From assembly GCF_902506265.1 (NCBI RefSeq), contig NZ_LR733556.1:2464572-2504076 (forward strand): a DNA stretch of 39,505 nucleotides, given 5' to 3'. This stretch comes from Flavobacterium sp. 9AF. GTDB lineage: Bacteria; Bacteroidota; Bacteroidia; Flavobacteriales; Flavobacteriaceae. Numbering within the stretch: the stretch's first letter is position 1; every line of letters starts with the position of its first letter. Under the pieces are notes generated by a model. The model had not been told where the DNA came from. It saw only the letters and a list, made by a program, of their open reading frames with translations, and did not search any database. Made by a program: the position numbers and the translations under genes. Shown piece by piece: positions 17,877 through 24,282 of the stretch.

Positions 17877-18619
17877 TATTTAAAAATCATAATTAAACGT
17901 TCTGAATCGTTTTTATAAAACTTTTGTAGTTTATAATTTCCAAAAATATCCAGTAAATATATCCCAGCTTCTTCCATCATTTGTTCAAAATCGGCTAAAC
18001 GAAGGGCTTGTACTTTTTCAGTAAAGTGATATTTTTCTCCTTCATATATAAAATCAATCTCTTTGAAAATATGATTGTCTTTTACATATCTTTTAATATG
18101 AAAATCAATATTTTCAACCGTTTTTATTTCTTCTGGGACGAGATTCGCAATGACATAATCCACATTCATAAAATCGATACAAGCAAAACCAGTCTCATTT
18201 AAGCTGTTATGAATGGCTTTTAAAGTGGTTAGATTATCTTCGTCTTTTTCAAAATAGCCAAAACTGGTAAAAAGATTGAAGATGGCATCATATTTTTCCT
18301 CACATGTATGACGCATGTCGTGCACTTTAAATTGTAACCTTTCATTCGCAAATTTTGAGGCTTCAGCAATACTATTTTCAGATAAATCGGCACCAGTTAC
18401 ATCATATCCTAAAGAATTTAGATAAATAGAATGCCTTCCTTTTCCACAGGCTAAATCCAAAATTTTAGCTTCATCAGGAAGATTCAAATATCCTGTTAAA
18501 TTGTCCATAAAGTGTTGCGCTTCCTGATAATCTCTATCTTTATATAAAATATGATAAAAAGGAGTGTCAAACCATGAAGCATACCATTTTTGGTTAATTG
18601 AGTTTTTGTTTTCTGTCAT
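17876..18619 (-). CDS. Class I SAM-dependent methyltransferase
   Basis: A 247-residue cytoplasmic methyltransferase. SAM-binding motif I is ILDLACGKGRHSIYL, followed by the acidic end of strand 2 in VTGADLSE and motif IV NLFTSFGYF. The substrate cannot be told from the sequence. It is the first gene of a two-gene unit with the ZIP transporter and is divergent from the RNA methyltransferase gene. A TAGGTTTG -7 element lies 27 bases upstream. Confidence 0.88.
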   Translation of the reverse strand: MTENKNSINQKWYASWFDTPFYHILYKDRDYQEAQHFMDNLTGYLNLPDEAKILDLACGKGRHSIYLNSLGYDVTGADLSENSIAEASKFANERLQFKVHDMRHTCEEKYDAIFNLFTSFGYFEKDEDNLTTLKAIHNSLNETGFACIDFMNVDYVIANLVPEEIKTVENIDFHIKRYVKDNHIFKEIDFIYEGEKYHFTEKVQALRLADFEQMMEEAGIYLLDIFGNYKLQKFYKNDSERLIMIFK

Positions 18620-18645
18620 TATTCTTTTCGCACTAATTAATCTTG

Positions 18646-18653
18646 CAAACCTA
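18646..18653 (-). promoter_or_regulatory. Candidate -7 element for the methyltransferase/ZIP operon
   Basis: Minus-strand TAGGTTTG matches TAnnTTTG exactly and is followed by CA, as is common in Flavobacteria. No clear -33 TTG is seen at the usual distance. Confidence 0.5.
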
Positions 18654-18746
18654 CATAAAATTTACTTTCATATAAAATTATTATCTAATAATGTAGGCTC
18701 ATTCTTTCTAAATAAAACAAATAAAAGATTTAGAATAAAATTAGTG

Positions 18747-18754
18747 TATTTTTG
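18747..18754 (+). promoter_or_regulatory. Candidate -7 element for the RNA methyltransferase gene
   Basis: TATTTTTG followed by CAC, a full match to the TAnnTTTG element, about 80 bases before the preferred ATG at 18834. A -33 TTG is not evident. Confidence 0.5.
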
Positions 18755-18833
18755 CACTTTAATTCCATAAAACCATTTTAAAATGATATTTTTTTGGAAT
18801 TGGGGGATTTTAAAATTTCGATTTTTACAAATT

Positions 18834-20003
18834 ATGGAAAATAATTTCAAGATGGTTGCCAAAACCTTATTTGGATTTGAAGAAATATTAGCCAAAGAAT
18901 TATCACAATTAGGCGCTCAAAAAATTGAGATGGGTACAAGAGTTGTCAACTTTGTAGGTGATAAAGGATTTATGTATAAAGCTAATTTAGCTTTAAGAAC
19001 TGCTTTAAAAATATTAAAACCAATCAAAACATTTAAAGCGTATAATGACAAGAGCTTGTATGAAGGGATTAAAAAAATTGAATGGTCTGAATACCTCACA
19101 GAATATAAAACTTTTGTAGTCGAGACTACTTTGCATTCGGAACATTTCAATCACAGTCAGTTTGTAGCTTTAAAAACGAAAGATGCTATAGTAGATCAAT
19201 TTAGAGAAGCAACTGGTAAACGTCCCAATATTGATAAAGACTTTCCCGATTTGCGTATTCATATACATATTGATAGAGATATGGTAACCGTTTCTTTGGA
19301 TACTTCCGGAGAATCTTTGCATAAAAGAGGTTATAAAACGGCTACGAATATTGCTCCCATTAATGAAGTCTTAGCAGCAGGAATGTTATTATTATCGGGT
19401 TGGGATGGAAGCAGTCATTTTTTAGATCCCATGTGTGGTAGTGGAACCATTTTGGCAGAAGCTGCCATGATAGCTTGCAATATTCCAGCTAATATTAATC
19501 GAAAAGAGTTTGCTTTTGAAAAATGGCAAGATTGGGATAGTGAGTTATTTGATAAAGTTTTGGAATCATTACTAAAGAAAACACGTGAATTTCATTATAC
19601 CATAACAGGTTATGATAAAGCGCCAAGTGCTGTTACTAAAGCCAAAGATAATATTCGTAATGCAAACCTTGATGGTTATATTTCCATTCGACAAGCTAAT
19701 TTTTTCGAAACAGAAAAAATGACTGAAGGGTCTTTACATATGTTGTTTAATCCACCTTATGGAGAACGTTTAGATATACAAATGGAACGTTTTTATAGAG
19801 AATTAGGTGATACTATGAAACAAAAATATCCTAATACGAGTGCTTGGTTTATTACAGCTAATCTTGATGCGTTAAAATTTGTAGGCTTAAAACCCAGTAG
19901 AAAAATCAAACTTTTTAATGGGAAACTAGAAGCTAGATTGGTAAAATATGAAATGTATGAAGGAAGTAAACGTACAAAATTTCAAACAGATACAAATAAC
20001 TAA
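18834..20003 (+). CDS. THUMP domain class I SAM-dependent RNA methyltransferase (RlmL-like)
   Basis: A 389-residue RNA methyltransferase. The N-terminal ferredoxin-like/THUMP region (to about residue 155) contains FGFEEILAKELSQLGA and ends with DTSGESLHKRGYK. The catalytic domain has FLDPMCGSGTILAEAAMIA and the N-P-P-Y motif at residues 306-309 (NPPYGERLD), typical of N2-guanine RNA methylation. It corresponds to the N-terminal half of E. coli RlmKL, which makes m2G2445 in 23S rRNA, so 23S rRNA is the likely substrate. The start at ATG 18834 (MENNFKMVAKT) fits the family; the open frame runs 17 codons further up without similarity. Confidence 0.92.
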   Translation: MENNFKMVAKTLFGFEEILAKELSQLGAQKIEMGTRVVNFVGDKGFMYKANLALRTALKILKPIKTFKAYNDKSLYEGIKKIEWSEYLTEYKTFVVETTLHSEHFNHSQFVALKTKDAIVDQFREATGKRPNIDKDFPDLRIHIHIDRDMVTVSLDTSGESLHKRGYKTATNIAPINEVLAAGMLLLSGWDGSSHFLDPMCGSGTILAEAAMIACNIPANINRKEFAFEKWQDWDSELFDKVLESLLKKTREFHYTITGYDKAPSAVTKAKDNIRNANLDGYISIRQANFFETEKMTEGSLHMLFNPPYGERLDIQMERFYRELGDTMKQKYPNTSAWFITANLDALKFVGLKPSRKIKLFNGKLEARLVKYEMYEGSKRTKFQTDTNN

Positions 20004-20014
20004 AAATTACGATA

Positions 20015-20248
20015 ATGAGTAAAAAAACAAAGACATTTTTATATAATCTTTTCGGATTCTCGGCATTTTATATTCCATCTTATTTGTTAATCATGACTTT
20101 TACAACACTTATTGGTTTTTGGATAGCAGGTCCAGCTTTTATAATTTCTTTAATTTTTTCACCAAAATTTCAGTATATGAATACAAACGAAGGGGAAAAA
20201 ATTTTTATGAAATGGATTTTTGTAAAAGGAATTCGTGAAGTGAAGTAA
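20015..20248 (+). CDS. Small membrane protein
   Basis: A 77-residue protein with two hydrophobic segments (about residues 9-29 and 34-48) and a basic C-terminus. It starts 11 bases after the RNA methyltransferase gene and is followed by a strong terminator, so the two form a unit. Function unknown; no family recognised. Confidence 0.7.
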   Translation: MSKKTKTFLYNLFGFSAFYIPSYLLIMTFTTLIGFWIAGPAFIISLIFSPKFQYMNTNEGEKIFMKWIFVKGIREVK

Positions 20249-20267
20249 TAACAACAGCTTGTTAAAT

Positions 20268-20307
20268 AAAACAGAAAAATCACTAGAAATAGTGATTTTT
20301 CTGTTTT
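20268..20307. terminator. Intrinsic terminator with 18-bp stem and GAAA loop
   Basis: A perfect 18-base stem (20268-20285 with 20290-20307) capped by a GAAA tetraloop and ending in a T-run. It closes the RNA methyltransferase unit and is symmetric enough to work on both strands. Confidence 0.9.
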
Positions 20308-20317
20308 AAAGCCCACT

Positions 20318-20325
20318 TACTTTTG
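20318..20325 (+). promoter_or_regulatory. Candidate -7 element for the lipoprotein gene
   Basis: TACTTTTG, a full TAnnTTTG match 22 bases before the lipoprotein ATG and right after the preceding terminator. Confidence 0.5.
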
Positions 20326-20347
20326 CCTGAAATTAATAAACAAAAAA

Positions 20348-20962
20348 ATGATTACAAAATTAACTAAAGCAATATTAGTTTGCTTTTCTCTAGTAGTGTT
20401 AACAAGTTGCTCAGTAGAAGACGGTAAAGATGGTCAAGATGGTGTAGGATTCGAAGAAATAGCAAAATTTGGTGCTGTAAATCTAAAACTTACAGGTACT
20501 AGACCAGATAATGTTCCTTTTTCTAAAACGACTGCCTTTAAATTTACTTCAGTAGAAGGTTCTGACTACTCAAGTAGTAATTCGGTACAGTTTAATGGAG
20601 ATAATTTAACATTCAACGTTTTAAGGTATTTAAGTTCGCCAGATGATGTGTTTCAAGAATCTACGGTTTCATTTAATTTAGATGTGACCAATGCTGGATT
20701 AGCTTCACAAACTGTACTTTTAAATTCTTTTAGAATTGAAAATTTTGCTCTAATTGGCGATGATTTAAAATATTTTGTTATTTCAGATAATTATTCAACT
20801 ACAAATGCGCAAATTTCGGATTATAACTTTGATAATGAAAAAAATAAGTTAGATTTTAAATTTTCTTTTAATGTTCCAGCGGCATCAAATGATTCTGGAC
20901 ATGATTTAACTGTAGAAGGGGAAGCAAGTGTAATTGTTTTAGAATTAATAAACAATAACTAA
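20348..20962 (+). CDS. Lipoprotein with short collagen-like linker
   Basis: A 204-residue lipoprotein. The signal peptide ends LTSC (Cys21) and is followed by SVEDGKDGQDG, a short Gly-x-y run with acidic residues that may serve both as a flexible linker and as a surface-export signal of the Bacteroidetes type. The rest is a beta-rich domain of unknown function. It is monocistronic, with a candidate promoter just upstream and a bidirectional terminator after it. Confidence 0.8.
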   Translation: MITKLTKAILVCFSLVVLTSCSVEDGKDGQDGVGFEEIAKFGAVNLKLTGTRPDNVPFSKTTAFKFTSVEGSDYSSSNSVQFNGDNLTFNVLRYLSSPDDVFQESTVSFNLDVTNAGLASQTVLLNSFRIENFALIGDDLKYFVISDNYSTTNAQISDYNFDNEKNKLDFKFSFNVPAASNDSGHDLTVEGEASVIVLELINNN

Positions 20963-20980
20963 ATTCTAACATTTAAATGT

Positions 20981-21009
20981 AAAAACGTCTCCAAAAGAGA
21001 CGTTTTTTT
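20981..21009. terminator. Bidirectional intrinsic terminator
   Basis: An 11-base stem AAAAACGTCTC/GAGACGTTTTT with loop CAAAA, between the converging lipoprotein and GNAT-like genes. Its T-run overlaps the stop codon of the minus-strand gene. Confidence 0.88.
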
Positions 21010-21289
21010 ATATTTTAATTCCTGGAGGTAACATTTCTTGGTATTTTCTGTTCTTTCTAAAGAATTTTATTAATTTTAAATGTGTAGGTACAACTTTTAA
21101 GTTTCTTTCTTCAACCATTGCTAACACATTTTTAATAAATTCTTGATGCATTTCTTCATCTGAATTTTCGTTTTCACAAAATTTTGTTAGAAATATTTTT
21201 CGCTCTTGTAAAGAATATTCGATAGAGACTAACCCAGATTCGGTAGTAGTTTCAAATTGTCTCAACAATTCGTTGTCTTTAATTTCCAT
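21008..21289 (-). CDS. Small YjdJ-type GNAT-like protein
   Basis: A 93-residue protein that aligns by eye with the short GNAT-related family (YjdJ type): an N-terminal strand pair (SGLVSIEYSL), a helix, and the C-terminal NLKVVPTHLKLIKFFRKNRKY, equivalent to the usual KV.P.C.....RKHPEY. The glycine-rich acetyl-CoA loop expected before the helix is absent: the position reads NSDEEMHQEF. It may therefore not be an active acetyltransferase. It is read from a promoter with two sets of inverted repeats. Confidence 0.75.
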   Translation of the reverse strand: MEIKDNELLRQFETTTESGLVSIEYSLQERKIFLTKFCENENSDEEMHQEFIKNVLAMVEERNLKVVPTHLKLIKFFRKNRKYQEMLPPGIKI

Positions 21290-21303
21290 TGGTTAATGCT
21301 TTA

Positions 21304-21337
21304 AGATTAAATTATAGTAATCTAAATTATTAGATTA
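21304..21337. promoter_or_regulatory. Three AGATTA/TAATCT boxes in the GNAT-like gene leader
   Basis: Boxes AGATTA (21304-21309), TAATCT (21318-21323) and AGATTA (21332-21337) alternate in orientation at a regular 14-base pitch. The last two form the perfect palindrome TAATCTAA-atta-TTAGATTA. They lie between the predicted transcription start and the start codon of the minus-strand gene, so they could be an operator or an mRNA hairpin. Confidence 0.5.
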
Positions 21338-21353
21338 ATAATAAAACATGGCG

Positions 21354-21383
21354 CAAAGTTAATGATTTGATAATGAATATCAA
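21354..21383 (-). promoter_or_regulatory. Promoter of the GNAT-like gene with overlapping palindrome
   Basis: On the minus strand, TTG (21381-21383) and TAACTTTG (21354-21361) are separated by exactly 19 bases, the Bacteroidetes consensus arrangement. The perfect palindrome ATTTGATA-atgaa-TATCAAAT (21365-21385) covers the spacer and the -33 element, a typical repressor-site position. Confidence 0.68.
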
Positions 21384-21480
21384 ATAATTTTAACTTTTAT
21401 GATTTTTTATTCTTAAATGTTCCAAGGTTATTCTGTAATTGAAAGATTTGTACTACATTTATATTCTAATTAAATATAAA

Positions 21481-22140
21481 ATGGCTAAAATACCTGTTTA
21501 CTTTATGCCAGGTTTGGCAGCAAGTCCTACTATATTTGAAAATATTAAATTACCTGAAGAGGATTTTGAGATGTACTACTTAGAATGGTTTGTACCAAAA
21601 ACAAAAGAACCTCTAGAAGAATATGCGCTTCGAATGACTAAGAAAATTAAGCATGAAAACCCAGTTTTAATAGGTGTTTCTTTTGGTGGAATATTAGTTC
21701 AAGAAATGTCTAAAATTATAAAGACGAAAAAGACAATAATTATTTCAAGTGTAAAAACATATAAAGAAATGCCAAGTCGTATGAAAATTGCTAAAAAAAC
21801 TTTGGCCTATAAATTGATACCCACTAGTCTATTATCTAATATAGAATTATTGGTCAAATATGCTTTTGGAGATAATATTGTTGCTAGCCGACTTAAATTA
21901 TATGAAAAATATTTGAGTGTTAGAGATAAAAAATATTTGGATTGGGCGATAGAATGTGTAATTTTATGGTCAAGAGATAAAATAGATGAGAAAATAGTAC
22001 ATATTCATGGTGATGAAGATTCTGTTTTTCCAATTCAAAATATAAAAGATGCAATTGTTATAAAAGGAGGAACTCACATAATGATTATTAATAAATACAA
22101 ATGGTTGAATGAAAATTTGCCCAAAATTATTAACCAATAA
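21481..22140 (+). CDS. Alpha/beta hydrolase
   Basis: A 219-residue cytoplasmic alpha/beta hydrolase. The nucleophile elbow is GVSFGG with Ser67. A likely acid is in HGDEDSVFP, and the His is in GGTHIMI near the C-terminus. N-terminal YFMPGLAASP corresponds to the oxyanion-hole loop. The ATG at 21481 is chosen because the upstream extension begins with TTG and adds a lone unmatched stretch. The substrate is unknown. It is 11 bases before the lytic transglycosylase gene, so the two may be co-transcribed. Confidence 0.82.
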   Translation: MAKIPVYFMPGLAASPTIFENIKLPEEDFEMYYLEWFVPKTKEPLEEYALRMTKKIKHENPVLIGVSFGGILVQEMSKIIKTKKTIIISSVKTYKEMPSRMKIAKKTLAYKLIPTSLLSNIELLVKYAFGDNIVASRLKLYEKYLSVRDKKYLDWAIECVILWSRDKIDEKIVHIHGDEDSVFPIQNIKDAIVIKGGTHIMIINKYKWLNENLPKIINQ

Positions 22141-22151
22141 GAATTTAAATT

Positions 22152-23042
22152 ATGAAGAAGGATGTCGTAAAAAGAATGGTATTAGTTAGTGCAGTAATTT
22201 CGGTTAGTGCCTTATTTATTTATGCTACAAAAACGAACGTAGCTCAAATAGCTCATGTAGAATATCCTACACAAATGAATTTTGCTGAAGAAGAAGTGCC
22301 AACCTATATGGCAGATGTTGAGGAAAGGCTAGATAGAGAAATGGTTACCAATATTAATTATCATACAAACACTACTTTAGTAATTAAAAGGGCTAATAAA
22401 GTTTTTCCTATAATTGAACCCATATTAGCAAAAAATGGGATTCCAGATGATTTTAAATACTTAGCAGTAATCGAAAGTAGTTTGGTAAATGCTGTTTCTC
22501 CTGCTGGAGCAAGAGGTGTTTGGCAATTTATGCCTACCACGGCTAAAGAAAAAGGAATGGAGGTAAATGATTTTGTAGATGAACGTTATGATTTAGAGAA
22601 ATCTACAGAAGCAGCATGTTCATATCTAAAAGAAGCTTATGCAAAATTTGGTAGTTGGACTTTGGCTGCAGCTTCTTACAATGGAGGTATGGGCGGAGTG
22701 CAAAAACAATTAGATGCTCAAAAAGTAGGTAGTTATTATGATGTTTTATTAAATGAAGAAACTGCTCGTTATGTATATCGTATCCTCGCTTTAAAGGAAA
22801 TTATGAGAAATCCTCAAAAATATGGTTTTGAAATACCTTCTCATGCTTTATATTCAGAAATTCCAGTAAAAAAGATAGAGGTAGATTCCACTGTAACAGA
22901 TTTAGCTGATTTTGCTTTGGCTCAAGGAATAAATTATAAGATATTAAAAATCCACAACCCTTGGTTAAGAGATAAATCATTACCTAACAAAGCAAGAAAA
23001 AAATATCAAATAGCTATTCCTACAGAAGGATATAGTAAATAG
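22152..23042 (+). CDS. Membrane-anchored lytic transglycosylase (SLT domain, MltD-like)
   Basis: A 296-residue peptidoglycan-cleaving enzyme. A basic N-terminus and one hydrophobic segment (about residues 9-25) direct it to the periplasm. The SLT domain has catalytic Glu108 in LAVIESSL, then SPAGARGVWQFMP, AAASYNGG and RYVYRILALKEI, the usual order of family 1 lytic transglycosylases. A short C-terminal region recalls a LysM-like segment (LADFALAQGINYKILKIHNPWL). It would cut the glycan strand to 1,6-anhydro-MurNAc products, which feeds peptidoglycan recycling; murQ is in the same window but not the same operon. A dispersed palindromic repeat and a terminator follow. Confidence 0.92.
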   Translation: MKKDVVKRMVLVSAVISVSALFIYATKTNVAQIAHVEYPTQMNFAEEEVPTYMADVEERLDREMVTNINYHTNTTLVIKRANKVFPIIEPILAKNGIPDDFKYLAVIESSLVNAVSPAGARGVWQFMPTTAKEKGMEVNDFVDERYDLEKSTEAACSYLKEAYAKFGSWTLAAASYNGGMGGVQKQLDAQKVGSYYDVLLNEETARYVYRILALKEIMRNPQKYGFEIPSHALYSEIPVKKIEVDSTVTDLADFALAQGINYKILKIHNPWLRDKSLPNKARKKYQIAIPTEGYSK

Positions 23043-23046
23043 AATA

Positions 23047-23141
23047 GGTGCTGTTCAAAAAGTCTACAAGTTGTCTTCTGAATTTATTCAACAGAGTTAA
23101 ACAAGTTCAGATTGACAAAAATTATTACTTTTGACAACTTC
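23047..23141. repeat. Dispersed palindromic repeat, copy 2
   Basis: Shorter copy, inverted relative to copy 1. Reverse-complemented it shares gtcaatctgaacttgttt and aataaattcagaa with copy 1, and its ends are gctgttcaaaaagt and acttttgacaac. It lies between the converging lytic transglycosylase and TPR-like genes. Confidence 0.75.
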
Positions 23142-23144
23142 AAT

Positions 23145-23173
23145 AAAAAAAAGCACTCCACGAGTGCTTTTTT
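23145..23173. terminator. Bidirectional intrinsic terminator
   Basis: Stem AAAAAAGCACT/AGTGCTTTTTT with a short loop, between converging genes and directly after repeat copy 2; A- and T-runs flank both sides. Confidence 0.85.
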
Positions 23174-23195
23174 AATGTATCGAAAGAAGAAATTG

Positions 23196-23711
23196 TTAGA
23201 TTCTCTTCATTTGCTCTTTCATCATTTTAATTTGATCTTTAAGCATTCCGTGCTTGTCTAGTTTTTTAGCCTCTGTAAGTAAATTATTAGCTTCCATTTT
23301 ACGTCTCTTTGTCATAGCAATACCAGCTAATTGTAATTTCGCTAAAGCTAAATCTTGATCCATAGATAATCCTAACTCGATGGCTTTTTTGAAAAATTTC
23401 TCAGCAAGATTTAAATTTGTTTGAGAAACCATAATTCCATTTAAGTAATTATAATAACCTTGTTGTTTTCTTACTAAAGCGCTTTCAGGATTTTTAATTT
23501 TATCTAACCATTTCTTTGCACCATCCATATCTTGCTTTCTTAATTTTAAAAAAGCCAATAAAATCATTTCGTTTTTAAAATATAAAAAGATGAAAATAGT
23601 AGATAATAATATTAAAAAGATACCATTTCCGATATTGCTTTCTGTAAATTGATAGATGGCAAAGGCTATGATTAACCCTGCTAAAACTAATTTGATATTT
23701 TTGTTGAACAT
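23196..23711 (-). CDS. Two-helix membrane protein with TPR-like region
   Basis: A 171-residue protein: two transmembrane helices (about residues 7-24 and 29-46), then a cytoplasmic helical region with TPR-like pairs (for example YYNYLNGIMVSQTNLNLAEKFFKKAIELG). The ATG at 23711 is preferred; the open frame extends to 23831 but that part overlaps the rpmH promoter and lacks similarity to the rest. Function unknown. It is divergent from rpmH, with a TACCTTTG -7 element just upstream. Confidence 0.78.
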   Translation of the reverse strand: MFNKNIKLVLAGLIIAFAIYQFTESNIGNGIFLILLSTIFIFLYFKNEMILLAFLKLRKQDMDGAKKWLDKIKNPESALVRKQQGYYNYLNGIMVSQTNLNLAEKFFKKAIELGLSMDQDLALAKLQLAGIAMTKRRKMEANNLLTEAKKLDKHGMLKDQIKMMKEQMKRI

Positions 23712-23731
23712 AATTATTTTTTTAAGAGTTG

Positions 23732-23739
23732 CAAAGGTA
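23732..23739 (-). promoter_or_regulatory. Candidate -7 element for the TPR-like membrane protein gene
   Basis: Minus-strand TACCTTTG, full TAnnTTTG match, 21 bases before the preferred ATG at 23711. Confidence 0.45.
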
Positions 23740-23773
23740 ATAAAATCAATTAAAAATATTTTTAAAAAAGTGC

Positions 23774-23803
23774 TTGCTATTGAAAAAAGACTTTGTATAT
23801 TTG
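23774..23803 (+). promoter_or_regulatory. rpmH promoter
   Basis: TTG (23774-23776), 19 bases, then TATATTTG (23796-23803): a full match to the Bacteroidetes housekeeping promoter. It lies about 75 bases before the rpmH ATG. The leader starts with a small hairpin, GGTTTTAC with GTAAACC (23809-23829). Confidence 0.78.
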
Positions 23804-23876
23804 CACTCGGTTTTACGGAAAGGTAAACCATGAGTTAAAAATTTGATTTTATTTATATATTTTAAAAATACAAGCA

Positions 23877-24038
23877 ATGAGTAAGAGAACATTTCAACCA
23901 TCAAAAAGAAAAAGAAGAAACAAGCACGGTTTCATGGAAAGAATGGCTTCTGCAAACGGAAGAAAAGTGCTTGCTCGTAGAAGAGCTAAAGGAAGACACA
24001 AATTGACTGTTTCTAGCGAACCTAGACATAAAAAATAA
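23877..24038 (+). CDS. rpmH: 50S ribosomal protein L34
   Basis: A 53-residue, very basic protein: it begins [20 protein letters not shown] and continues with the L34 core [16 protein letters not shown], then a short tail ending EPRHKK. L34 is a component of the large ribosomal subunit. The gene is too short for common ORF thresholds and easily missed. It has its own canonical promoter and an intrinsic terminator 25 bases after the stop, so it looks monocistronic; rnpA and dnaA, its neighbours in many bacteria, are not here. Confidence 0.97.
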   Translation: MSKRTFQPSKRKRRNKHGFMERMASANGRKVLARRRAKGRHKLTVSSEPRHKK

Positions 24039-24062
24039 TGTTCTTTTACCAGGCAAAAATAT

Positions 24063-24097
24063 AAGGTGTTACTATTTTTTAGTAACACCTTTTTTTT
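24063..24097 (+). terminator. rpmH intrinsic terminator
   Basis: An 11-base stem AAGGTGTTACT/AGTAACACCTT (24063-24073 and 24081-24091) followed by a T-run, 25 bases after the rpmH stop codon. Confidence 0.92.
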
Positions 24098-24202
24098 AAC
24101 CTAGAAGTGGTAAATACAATAAATTCTCTTGCATTAATATAAAAGATGTTGATAAAGAGTGTTTTAAAAAATGAAAAGGAAGTCGATTAGAGATAATCTT
24201 CT

Positions 24203-24210
24203 TATTTTTG
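24203..24210 (+). promoter_or_regulatory. Candidate -7 element for carB
   Basis: TATTTTTG, full TAnnTTTG match, 73 bases before the carB ATG; no -33 TTG at the usual spacing. The leader just before the ATG has two copies of taactacacaa (24259-24269 and 24273-24283) at a 14-base pitch. Confidence 0.45.
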
Positions 24211-24282
24211 AGAAAATAAAATTGCAGAAAATAATAATTTATATAACAAACAATAATATAACTACACAACAATAACTACACA

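Noticed and set aside
18783..18833. N-terminal extension of the RNA methyltransferase
   Set aside because: The added 17 residues do not fit the family start, and the ATG at 18834 does.
23712..23831. N-terminal extension of the TPR-like membrane protein
   Set aside because: It overlaps the divergent rpmH promoter and the leader; the ATG at 23711 gives a normal membrane-protein start.
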